Assembly (NCBI GenBank): GCA_023392755.1
Contig: JAEWNM010000373.1
Span: 1-6,880, forward strand
Source of the DNA: Bacillota bacterium
GTDB taxonomy: Bacteria > Bacillota > Clostridia > Christensenellales > Aristaeellaceae
Direction: 5' to 3'
Length of the DNA: 6,880 nt
In this document: positions 1 through 6,200 of the stretch, piece after piece
Position numbering within the stretch: the stretch's first letter is position 1
How the letters are laid out: every line of letters begins with the position of its first letter
Notes under the pieces: generated by a model
Databases searched by the model: none
What the model was told of the DNA's origin: nothing
The model's input: only the letters and a program-made list of their open reading frames with translations
Translations under genes and position numbers: made by a program

Positions 1-40
1 CGGCCCTCCGATACCTCCCTGGGTTTGTTGATGGTCTGAG

Positions 41-70
41 CGGGGACCGCGATGGCGGTCCCCGTTTTTT
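41..70 (+). terminator. Rho-independent terminator, rightward
   Basis: A perfect 10-bp stem (41-50 with 55-64, CGGGGACCGC paired with GCGGTCCCCG) closes a 4-nt GATG loop and is followed directly by six T residues (65-70). The T tract is on the plus strand only, so the element terminates rightward transcription, most likely from a gene left of the window. It starts 20 nt past the stop codon of the leftward solute-binding protein gene. Leftward transcripts would also form this stem, but with A residues before it and no U tract after it, so for that operon it may protect the 3' end rather than terminate. Confidence 0.85.
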
Positions 71-89
71 CGCTATGTGGTTCCAATGC

Positions 90-1598
90 TTACTTCGCCT
101 TGTAGGCGTCAATCTGCGATTGCAGCTCGGCAAGAATCCTGTCGAGGCCGGCGTCCTTCTGCATCTTAATGTAGTCCGCCAGGTCCTTTTCGGGATTTTT
201 GGACAAGCCGTACAGGAGCGGCTTTCCGAATTCCTCAAACAGGGCGTCGCGCTTGGCCAGCTCGTTCTTGACGGCTTCGTCGGTGGGAAAGAAGGAAACC
301 GTGGGCGATACGATAAACTTGGGATTATTCGCGTATTCGGCGTTCTTCTGCCAGCTTTCCGCGCTTCTGGGACCGGAGGACTTCATCAGGTAATCCCGCC
401 ACAGCCCCCACTGGCCGGGCCAGTCGATGTAGTTGCTTGTGTCAGACGTCATGCCCTCGGGATAGTCGAAGGAATCGCCCTTCTTCACGTAGGTCTTTCC
501 TTCAATGCCGTACATAACGGCTTCATAAACCGCGGGGTCCGTGGACAAAAGATCAAGGAACATCAGCGCTCGCTCAGGGTTGGCGGCATTTTTGTTGATG
601 CACATGACATTGTCGATGGGTGAGCGCTGGGTCCACATGCCCTCCGGATAGACTTCGGAGTATTTGTATCCTGGCTTTTGGTAGTTGTTATCGAAATAGA
701 CGTATTCCATGGTCTCGATGCCGAATATTTTGATGGACTTGGATTCGTTGAAATGGGCATCGCGGTTGACCAGCAGGTCTTTGGGCATCAGGCCCTCCTG
801 CACCCATTTTGTGTTCCAGCGCACGGTTTCGGCAAAAAGCTCGGTTTGCTCCAGCGGGAGAAGGGCAAGGGACGGATCGTCCAGCTTGTAGGTGAAATTG
901 TGGTAGTTGAAGGAGAAGTCGAAATTGTACTTGGGGTACAGGAGCCAGCCGGTGGTGGTCATGTTGACATCGGCGGTTTCCCAATAGTGCTTGTCGGGCA
1001 CCTTTGCCTGCACCTCATGCATCACGCGGTCCAGGTCTTCCACGGTCTTGATGGAGCCGTTTTCAAGGGTGATGCCGGCGGCTTCCAAGCCGGAGTCCAC
1101 CTCGTTCCATTTGACCAGGGGCTTGTTGACAAACACCGGCGTCCAGGGAATGCAAAGCAGCTTGCCGCCGCTCATGGCGCCCTCAATGAAGCCGGCATCG
1201 TTGAGCCGTTTGTAGTATTCCGGCATGTTGGCGGGAGCCAGGTCCTTCAGGTCAAGGTATGCTTCCTTATTGACCATTTTGGGATACATCAGCCATGTCC
1301 CGTCAAAGCTCATGTCATAGTCGTCGCCGGAGGCGCACATCAATTGTATCTTGTCCTGGTAATCGTTCCAGGGGATAAAGGTGATTTCCAGCTTGGCGTT
1401 GATCCTGTCCTTTACCAATTCTGTGACATAGTTCCACACATCGTCGGTTGCCGCGCGCTTGTCACCGGGGAAGTACAGCCGCAGCGTCACCTCGTCAAGC
1501 GCCGCGCCGCCGGCCATTGCCGCCACGGGGAGCAGCAGCCCGGCCAGCAGCACCAGCACAACGGCGGCGGTGAAGCTTTTTGCGAGTGTCCTTTTCAT
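90..1598 (-). CDS. Extracellular solute-binding protein of a CUT1-type carbohydrate ABC transporter (LipO/YtcQ-like, DUF3502 C-terminus)
   Basis: This is the ligand-capturing component of the ABC importer encoded by the two permease genes just upstream. The 502-residue product has a basic start (MKRTLAKS), a hydrophobic segment at about 9-26 and an AMA-GG site suited to signal peptidase I near residue 29. The middle has the NPERALMFLDLLSTD and YGIEGKTY blocks (about 340-370) seen in sugar-binding proteins of the LipO/YtcQ group. The C-terminal GLDRILAELQSQIDAY matches the usual DUF3502 ending. Start choice: AAGGAG (1607-1612) is 8 nt before the ATG at 1596-1598 but only 2 nt before an in-frame ATG at 1602-1604, so I prefer the shorter form; the longer one adds Met-Asn. 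Oddly, there is no lipobox: the first cysteine is near residue 88, whereas Bacillota binding proteins are normally lipoproteins. It is the last gene of the operon, 45 nt after permease 2. The substrate is unknown; an oligosaccharide is likely from the family. Confidence 0.93.
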   Translation of the reverse strand: MKRTLAKSFTAAVVLVLLAGLLLPVAAMAGGAALDEVTLRLYFPGDKRAATDDVWNYVTELVKDRINAKLEITFIPWNDYQDKIQLMCASGDDYDMSFDGTWLMYPKMVNKEAYLDLKDLAPANMPEYYKRLNDAGFIEGAMSGGKLLCIPWTPVFVNKPLVKWNEVDSGLEAAGITLENGSIKTVEDLDRVMHEVQAKVPDKHYWETADVNMTTTGWLLYPKYNFDFSFNYHNFTYKLDDPSLALLPLEQTELFAETVRWNTKWVQEGLMPKDLLVNRDAHFNESKSIKIFGIETMEYVYFDNNYQKPGYKYSEVYPEGMWTQRSPIDNVMCINKNAANPERALMFLDLLSTDPAVYEAVMYGIEGKTYVKKGDSFDYPEGMTSDTSNYIDWPGQWGLWRDYLMKSSGPRSAESWQKNAEYANNPKFIVSPTVSFFPTDEAVKNELAKRDALFEEFGKPLLYGLSKNPEKDLADYIKMQKDAGLDRILAELQSQIDAYKAK

Positions 1599-1622
1599 GT
1601 TCATCTCTCCTTTTTATTTTCC

Positions 1623-1641
1623 GACCAGCCTTGGCTGGGTC
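1623..1641 (-). promoter_or_regulatory. Intercistronic stem-loop before the solute-binding protein gene
   Basis: The gap between permease 2 and the binding-protein gene holds a short hairpin. Five pairs (1625-1629 with 1634-1638) close a 4-nt loop, and two more pairs extend it past one bulged G at 1639. It begins just after the permease stop codon and ends about 10 nt before the AAGGAG ribosome-binding site. No U tract follows in the leftward direction; the sequence there is A-rich, so it does not look like a terminator. It may act as an RNA-processing or stability element that raises binding-protein output relative to the permeases, as is known for other sugar ABC operons. That role is inferred. 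Confidence 0.4.
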
Positions 1642-1643
1642 AG

Positions 1644-2522
1644 TTAGTTTTTAACGGCACCCAGCATGATGCCCTTGACAAAATACCGCTGCACAAACGG
1701 ATAGGCAAAGATGATGGGGCCGATGGTGACAATGCACGTGGCCAGCTTGACGCCTTCGGCCGGGATCAGCCGGTTGGGGTCGATCATGCGCGCGCCTTCC
1801 TCGGAATTTTTCAAAAAATTGATATTGGATACAATGGAGCGCAGAAGAATCTGCAACGGCTGCAGGTCTGAATTGTCAATAAGCATGATGCCAAGCCACC
1901 AGTCGTTCCAGTACCCCAGGGCGATGAACAGGCTGACCGTGGCCAGCACCGGTGTGGAAAGGGGCACAATGATGCGGAAGAAGGTCAATATATCGCCGGC
2001 ACCGTCGATCTTCGCCGACTCGTGCATCTCATCGGGTATGGTTTCAAAGTAATTGCGGATCAGCATTACGTTAAAGCCATTGACCAGCATGGGGATGATC
2101 AGGGCAAAAATATTGTTTTTCAGCCGCAGGAAGTTGACTGTGATAATGTACCATGACACCATGCCGCCGTTGAACAAAAGGGTCAATATGACATACAGCG
2201 ACATGACCCTGCGCAGGCGGAAACGCTTGAGCGATATGGGATAGGCCAGCATGGCGCTGAACATCAGCCCGAACGCGGTGCCGGCCAATGTTACGATGAT
2301 GGAGATGCCATAGGCGTTTACAACGAATCTGGGCTCGATGAACAAAAGCTGGTAGGCCTTCAGGCTGAATTGCTTTGGTATCAGCTTATAGCCCTCGCCG
2401 CGTATCTCCTGCTCATCGGTAAAGGAGCCCCCCAGCACAAGCAGAAAAGGGATCAGGCACATCAGGGCAAACACGCCGGCAACAATGTAAATCAGAAGCC
2501 GGGATTTCGTCATTTTCTTCAT
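1644..2522 (-). CDS. Carbohydrate ABC transporter permease (LplC/YtcP family)
   Basis: This is one of the two membrane subunits of the CUT1-type importer. The 292-residue product has six hydrophobic segments at about 9-31, 72-94, 106-128, 137-155, 190-207 and 257-275. The cytoplasmic EAA loop, which docks the ATPase, is at about 168-188 (ESAKIDGAGD, with the invariant glycine at 174, followed by IIVP). The C-terminal YFVKGIMLGAVKN is characteristic of the LplC/YtcP group. The ATG at 2520-2522 is chosen because GAGG (2529-2532) lies 6 nt before it, overlapping the TGA stop of permease 1; the frame runs further upstream only by overlapping that gene. The 8-nt intergenic gap suggests translational coupling with permease 1, with which it should form a heterodimer. 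There is no ATPase gene nearby. The permease fold is certain; the substrate is not known. Confidence 0.95.
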   Translation of the reverse strand: MKKMTKSRLLIYIVAGVFALMCLIPFLLVLGGSFTDEQEIRGEGYKLIPKQFSLKAYQLLFIEPRFVVNAYGISIIVTLAGTAFGLMFSAMLAYPISLKRFRLRRVMSLYVILTLLFNGGMVSWYIITVNFLRLKNNIFALIIPMLVNGFNVMLIRNYFETIPDEMHESAKIDGAGDILTFFRIIVPLSTPVLATVSLFIALGYWNDWWLGIMLIDNSDLQPLQILLRSIVSNINFLKNSEEGARMIDPNRLIPAEGVKLATCIVTIGPIIFAYPFVQRYFVKGIMLGAVKN

Positions 2523-2530
2523 GGGCCACC

Positions 2531-3502
2531 TCAAAACAGGGAGGACGCGCCCTGCATTTTTCTGGCAAGGCCGTTGCACACAAGAAGCAGCGCGAAGGAG
2601 ATGACGGATTGGTACAGGCCGGCCGCCGACGACATGCCGATGTCGCCAAGCTTACGAAGGTTTCGATAGATAAAGGTATCCAGCACATCGGTGGTGGGAT
2701 ACAGCAGGGAATTGTCGCCTACGATGCCATAGAACATGCCGAAGTCCGCGTTCATGATCCTGCCGATCTGCAAAAGCACAAGAATCGTCATGGTAGGCAG
2801 CAGCATCGGCAGGGTGATGCGCATGGCCTGCTGCATGCGGCTGGCGCCATCGATCTGAGCCGCCTCAAAAATGGTGGGGTCAATGCCCGTAATCGTTGCC
2901 AGGTAGATCACCGCGTTGTAGCCCACAAACTTCCACAGCGTTACGCCAAGGAGTATCGCCGGCCAATATTCCGGCGAGGTATACCAATCCACCCGTTTCC
3001 CGCCAAAGGCCGTAATCAGCCCGTTCAAAGCGCCGCCCTGCTCGCTGAATATACCGTAGACAAATACGCCGACAACGATCCAGGACATGAAATAGGGCAG
3101 AAAGGAAAAGGACTGAACCAGCTTTCTGTAGCGCACGCTGACAATTTCGTTGAGCAAAAGCGCGAACGTAACCGCCGCCAGAACACCTGAAAGTATAAAA
3201 ACGCAATTTAAGGATAGGGTGTTCAACGTAGCCCGCAATGTGCCGGAGGATGTGAACAGGTATATAAAGTTGTAGTAAACCGGCTTTTGCCAGGCGCTGC
3301 CGAATATGCCTGCGCCAAACTTAAAATCCTTGAAGGCGATTAAAATCCCGATAAGCGGCAGATAGGAAAAGAGAAAAAGCAGCAATGAGCCCGGAAGCGC
3401 CAGCAGGAGGAGAGACCTGTCCCTGGCAAGGCTTTTCAAAACTGCCGGGGCGCTGGTGCCCCTGTTTGCGCGGCCGCGATTCCTGGTCGTTAAAGTTGTC
3501 AT
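2531..3502 (-). CDS. Carbohydrate ABC transporter permease (LplB/YteP family)
   Basis: This is the other membrane subunit of the importer and the first gene of the transporter operon. The 323-residue product has a basic, Ser/Thr-rich cytoplasmic N-terminus (1-29) and hydrophobic segments at about 30-56, 97-118, 134-153, 180-202, 231-249 and 293-310. The EAA loop is canonical (EAAQIDGASR from residue 213, ending in ITLP at about 229-232). The FSYLPLIGILIAFKDF stretch near residues 45-60 is typical of LplB/YteP proteins. The frame could start at a TTG at 3536-3538, adding 12 residues. The ATG at 3500-3502 is preferred because AAGGGG (3511-3516) sits 8 nt upstream. That ribosome-binding site is one arm of a 9-bp inverted repeat whose other arm overlaps the promoter region. 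In B. subtilis the related YteP works with YtcP and YtcQ; that system handles pectin-derived sugars, but the substrate cannot be transferred to this locus. Confidence 0.95.
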   Translation of the reverse strand: MTTLTTRNRGRANRGTSAPAVLKSLARDRSLLLLALPGSLLLFLFSYLPLIGILIAFKDFKFGAGIFGSAWQKPVYYNFIYLFTSSGTLRATLNTLSLNCVFILSGVLAAVTFALLLNEIVSVRYRKLVQSFSFLPYFMSWIVVGVFVYGIFSEQGGALNGLITAFGGKRVDWYTSPEYWPAILLGVTLWKFVGYNAVIYLATITGIDPTIFEAAQIDGASRMQQAMRITLPMLLPTMTILVLLQIGRIMNADFGMFYGIVGDNSLLYPTTDVLDTFIYRNLRKLGDIGMSSAAGLYQSVISFALLLVCNGLARKMQGASSLF

Positions 3503-3506
3503 GGGT

Positions 3507-3588
3507 GCAGCCCCTTCCGGTGATGATTCTGTTTCCAACCGCAGGGTTGTTACGTTGTCATCTCATACAAACCCATTATAGGGGCTGC
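3507..3588. repeat. 9-bp inverted repeat spanning the permease 1 leader
   Basis: GCAGCCCCT (3507-3515) and AGGGGCTGC (3580-3588) are exact reverse complements 64 bp apart. In leftward RNA the downstream arm contains the GGGG of the permease 1 Shine-Dalgarno sequence. The upstream arm lies at the -10/spacer region, so it would be present only in RNA entering from the upstream regulator gene. Chance occurrence is possible in a region of this size. Confidence 0.4.
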
Positions 3589-3603
3589 CTTTTTGCCGAT
3601 AAA
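3575..3603 (-). promoter_or_regulatory. Candidate promoter of the transporter operon
   Basis: A perfect -10 hexamer TATAAT reads leftward at 3575-3580. A poor -35 (TTTATC, 3598-3603, three of six matches to TTGACA) lies 17 bp upstream. Transcription would start near 3568, about 65 nt before the permease 1 ATG. A weak -35 with a perfect -10 is usual for promoters that need an AraC-type activator bound just upstream, which fits the regulator gene next door. The promoter lies in the 153-bp gap after the regulator stop codon. I see no convincing terminator in that gap, so read-through from the regulator gene is possible. Confidence 0.55.
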
Positions 3604-3612
3604 CAATAAAAA

Positions 3613-3629
3613 TTCGTTTTTTGTTTCGT
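3613..3629. repeat. Pair of TTCGT direct repeats upstream of the transporter promoter
   Basis: Two copies of TTCGT (3613-3617 and 3625-3629) are spaced 12 bp start to start in an A/T-rich stretch just upstream of the weak -35 element. AraC-family proteins commonly contact direct half-sites next to the -35, so this is a candidate activator site. The repeat is short and lies in low-complexity sequence, so the evidence is weak. Confidence 0.25.
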
Positions 3630-3655
3630 GAATTATTGATATTAAGGGGTTTCCA

Positions 3656-5953
3656 TCATGCCTGGGCCTTTGCTTCATGACATTCCCTGTATTCCGATGG
3701 CGTAAGGCCCACCTCCTTGCGGAAAGCGGCGCAAAAGTAACTGACATTCACAAAGCCCACCCGGTGCGGGATGTCGTTGACCTTGGTATTGGTATGCAGG
3801 AGAAGCTGCTTGGCTTTTTCAATGCGCACCTGGCGTATCGTGCTGTTGATGTTGACTGCCGTTGCTTCCTTGTATATTTTGGAAAAATAATACGGCGCGT
3901 ACCCCATGGCGCCCGCAACGGCCTCCACGGACAGGCTGGGATCGCCATGGTTTTCAGCAATATACCGGCGTGCTTTTTCCACCAGTTCACCGTATTTTTG
4001 GGCCTTGGTCCGGCCAATGCCGCCAATGAACTGCTCATATTCGAAAAACACCGAACACAGCCATTCCTTGGCCTGATCGATGGTTTCCATCTCTTTGAGA
4101 ATGCCGGACAGGTTCTCCATGTAGGATGTGAACCTTCTTCCCTCCGGCCCCGCAATCTGTATGAACGCATTAAGGCAGGACATGGCTGTTTGGAAAAATG
4201 CGTGTACGCTCTGGGCGTAAACATGGTTCTTGAGCGTATCAACCAGGCCGTCCAACAAAGCGCAGAAATCCTTTCGCTTGTTTTGATGGATCGCCGAAAT
4301 CAACCCCTGCGCGTTTTCCGCAGTATGGGCAAGGCTTGACGACAGGCGCTGCGCCACAAGCCTGTCATCAATAACCATGTTTGGGCCAAGCAAAAAACGG
4401 TGCTTGATCCTGTCGACAGCCTGCTGGTATATGTCAGCGCATTGCTTTGGCCACTCGGCGCGGCCGCCAGCGCCGATGGTCAGCGTTATCCCGGCATCGC
4501 GCTCAAAGGCCATGCGCAGATCATTCAAAACCTGAAGAACAGATTGTGTGTCGGCCCTTTCCTCCGCTTTGGCTTTCAAAAGAAGCGCCGCCGAGCCGTC
4601 GTACATATTCACGGTCTGGCATTCAAAAGCATTTGATGCGCACCGGATGGCCAGGCTGCGCAGCAGCGCCTCACAGGCGGCCTGGGCCGTCTCATGCATG
4701 CTTTGGTAACGGTCGATGCTGACCGCCGCAATGTAGGCAGGCAGCAGTTCCTGGGCAAAGTGGAGGGTAGAAAGCTCACGCAGGTGGGCATCCCCGAAGC
4801 CCAGGCGCAGAAGCCGCCGCAGATACTCCTCTTTAAGCGCGTCCGCCTGGCCTTTGCTTTTTTGCTCCAAATCCTGTATAAACGCTTCGCTTTGGGTGAG
4901 CACATAGGTGATCAGTTTGGCTTCGTTGCCCTCCGCCTTGCGCCCGAACCGCGAGCGCAGCGCCGCATCCACAATGGACCTAAGGGGATTGTAAATATTG
5001 CGGGATACAATATACGACATCAGGCAGGAAACCAGGAGTGCCGCAAAACCGATAAAGACAAAAAGGCTTTGCGTTTTTTCCACACCGGTCATCAGGGCAT
5101 AAAGAGGCTTGATGCTGATGGTATACAGGCCGGTCAAACCGCTTTTGATATAGGACACGATGTAATTGGAGTGGCCCATAGTTGTTTGCATGCTTCCCCT
5201 GCCCGCGCCGCTGCGCAGTATGCTTTGGAAATACGCCGTGTCAGCTATGTTTTGGGCTACATCATGGTCTATGGAATGAAAAACAACCTCGCCGTTTTCA
5301 TCGGCGATGACATTCAGTTCGCCGCGCCGAAAAAGCAAATCCCCGTTGATCTTCCGGCAGTCAAGGTTCATGATGATAGCCCTGTCAAGATACTGCCCGC
5401 CCCTTGAATCGCCGTACAGAATGAGTGACGCCGTGCGCATGGGGGAGGTTGAATCGTAGAGCGCCTGCGGCGTAATAACGCTGAATACCATATCCACGCC
5501 AGGGGTTGTGCGTATGCGTGCCGGCTGGTATGATACAAACTGCTCAATGCCGATTTTTGACTCGCCCGCCAGCAGGTAATCATTGATGGATTGATTGTAC
5601 AGGAGAATAGAATATATGTTGCCGTTGAGAAGGCGTATGGATTTCATTAAAAGGCAGGCCCTGCTTGCCGCGTTGATGTTGTAGGCCCGGGCATTCAAAT
5701 ATTCAAACGCGTTGAAATCCTGCAAAAGCAGCACGCCAAACTGCTGAAATTGCTCCATCTGGCTGTCGAATTCGCCGCTTAACTGCTCCAGCCCCTTCAT
5801 GTTCTCATCCAGCAGCATCGAATGCATGCCGCGCATGGAAATGCCGGCATACAGCGTGGCAAGCGCCAGCACAATGATGAGGCAAAACAAGGTCATCAAC
5901 AAAACCGTTCTTACAAAAAGGGCCCGCTTACGGAATCGAGCTCCCAACAGCAT
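3656..5953 (-). CDS. Membrane-bound AraC-family transcriptional regulator with extracellular sensor region (YtdP/YesS-like)
   Basis: This 765-residue one-component sensor and activator probably controls the adjacent transporter operon. Layout: a basic cytoplasmic N-terminus; first membrane segment at about 13-38; an extracellular region at about 39-295, possibly Cache-like (my inference from position and length); second membrane segment at about 296-317; a short HAMP-like and coiled linker (to about 385); a degenerate GGDEF-like region at about 400-529 with the ITLTIGAGG block; a helical section; and a C-terminal AraC DNA-binding domain at about 655-758. Both helix-turn-helices are visible: LSVEAVAGAMGYAPYYFSKI, and RVGFVNVSYFCAAFRK followed by GLTPSEYRE. 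The stretch between them (ATAVNINSTIRQ) departs from the usual pattern, though RIEKAKQLL is intact. The ATG at 5951-5953 has AGGGGGG 8 nt upstream; an in-frame TTG at 5969-5971 would add six residues but overlaps that site. In B. subtilis, ytdP and yesS also neighbour sugar ABC-transporter genes. Its ligand is unknown. Confidence 0.92.
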   Translation of the reverse strand: MLLGARFRKRALFVRTVLLMTLFCLIIVLALATLYAGISMRGMHSMLLDENMKGLEQLSGEFDSQMEQFQQFGVLLLQDFNAFEYLNARAYNINAASRACLLMKSIRLLNGNIYSILLYNQSINDYLLAGESKIGIEQFVSYQPARIRTTPGVDMVFSVITPQALYDSTSPMRTASLILYGDSRGGQYLDRAIIMNLDCRKINGDLLFRRGELNVIADENGEVVFHSIDHDVAQNIADTAYFQSILRSGAGRGSMQTTMGHSNYIVSYIKSGLTGLYTISIKPLYALMTGVEKTQSLFVFIGFAALLVSCLMSYIVSRNIYNPLRSIVDAALRSRFGRKAEGNEAKLITYVLTQSEAFIQDLEQKSKGQADALKEEYLRRLLRLGFGDAHLRELSTLHFAQELLPAYIAAVSIDRYQSMHETAQAACEALLRSLAIRCASNAFECQTVNMYDGSAALLLKAKAEERADTQSVLQVLNDLRMAFERDAGITLTIGAGGRAEWPKQCADIYQQAVDRIKHRFLLGPNMVIDDRLVAQRLSSSLAHTAENAQGLISAIHQNKRKDFCALLDGLVDTLKNHVYAQSVHAFFQTAMSCLNAFIQIAGPEGRRFTSYMENLSGILKEMETIDQAKEWLCSVFFEYEQFIGGIGRTKAQKYGELVEKARRYIAENHGDPSLSVEAVAGAMGYAPYYFSKIYKEATAVNINSTIRQVRIEKAKQLLLHTNTKVNDIPHRVGFVNVSYFCAAFRKEVGLTPSEYRECHEAKAQA

Positions 5954-6018
5954 GATCCGGTCCCCCCTCAATAGACTTGCGGTGCTTTATTGCCCTGGCA
6001 TGATGCCCCATGTATATA

Positions 6019-6035
6019 CGGCACAATCATTGCCG
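6019..6035. repeat. Inverted repeat in the leader of the membrane regulator
   Basis: CGGCA (6019-6023) and TGCCG (6031-6035) form a perfect 5-bp inverted repeat around a 7-nt spacer. It lies about 70 bp upstream of the regulator ATG. It could be an operator or a small RNA hairpin in the long leader. Nothing in the sequence decides between these, and chance is possible. Confidence 0.25.
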
Positions 6036-6057
6036 CATTTGACGCGCGATATTTGAA

Positions 6058-6068
6058 AACAGGCTGTT
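6058..6068. repeat. Short palindrome in the divergent region (possible operator)
   Basis: AACAG-G-CTGTT is a perfect palindrome around one central base, flanked by TGAA on the left and CA on the right. It resembles a small dimer-binding site but does not match the CcpA cre consensus, because the central CG is missing. It lies downstream of the candidate leftward -10, in the leader of the membrane regulator. Low confidence. Confidence 0.2.
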
Positions 6069-6085
6069 CAGTTGCGTTCGCGTAT

Positions 6086-6105
6086 CGCGGCGCACCCTAA
6101 CCGCG
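6086..6105. repeat. GC-rich inverted repeat near the leftward start site
   Basis: CGCGG (6086-6090) and CCGCG (6101-6105) form a 5-bp GC-only inverted repeat with a 10-nt spacer, just downstream of the predicted leftward start near 6113. It would give a 5' hairpin in the membrane regulator mRNA, or it may be a protein site at the promoter. No U tract follows, so it is not a terminator. Confidence 0.25.
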
Positions 6106-6119
6106 GGCTCTTTCCTCGC

Positions 6120-6125
6120 ATTATA
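6120..6125 (-). promoter_or_regulatory. Candidate -10 element for the membrane regulator
   Basis: A perfect TATAAT reads leftward at 6120-6125. The hexamer 17 bp upstream (AAGATA, 6143-6148) is a poor -35. Transcription would start near 6113 and leave a leader of about 160 nt before the ATG at 5953. The element sits 35 bp from the -10 of the rightward promoter, so the two face away from each other and their upstream regions overlap. The match rests mainly on one hexamer. Confidence 0.4.
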
Positions 6126-6157
6126 CATCAAACAAATCACGCTATCTTGTGCCAATA

Positions 6158-6166
6158 TGATATAAT
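6158..6166 (+). promoter_or_regulatory. Extended -10 promoter of the cupin-AraC regulator
   Basis: TGATATAAT at 6158-6166 is a perfect extended -10 (TGn followed by TATAAT). Such promoters can work without a good -35, and indeed none is visible at the expected spacing. Transcription would start near 6173, giving a leader of about 28 nt. That leader includes the GGGGAGG ribosome-binding site at 6184-6190, which is 10 nt before the ATG. Confidence 0.6.
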
Positions 6167-6200
6167 CGTTGTCGCAGGTTGATGGGGAGGTTGAGCATAA

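Noticed and set aside
1..39. Possible C-terminal end of a plus-strand gene (frame 1, ending in LGLLMV and TGA at 37-39)
   Set aside because: Only 12 codons are visible and another frame ends at 29-31, so neither frame nor family can be judged. The terminator makes some rightward gene likely, but no coding call is supported.
678..1871. 397-codon open frame on the plus strand
   Set aside because: It lies antisense to the well-supported binding-protein gene and runs into permease 2. Its product is rich in His, Gly, Val and Gln with no recognisable motif, as expected for a shadow of a GC-rich gene.
3548..3560. cre-like sequence TGTTACGTTGTCA near the transporter promoter
   Set aside because: It is one base short of the 14-bp CcpA consensus, and the two halves do not mirror each other well. 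I do not call a CcpA site.
3590..3655. Possible terminator after the membrane regulator gene
   Set aside because: The stretch has A and T runs but no GC-rich stem before a leftward U tract, so no intrinsic terminator is supported.
4694..5407. 237-codon open frame on the plus strand
   Set aside because: It is antisense inside the membrane regulator gene, has no recognisable domain and is explained as a shadow frame.
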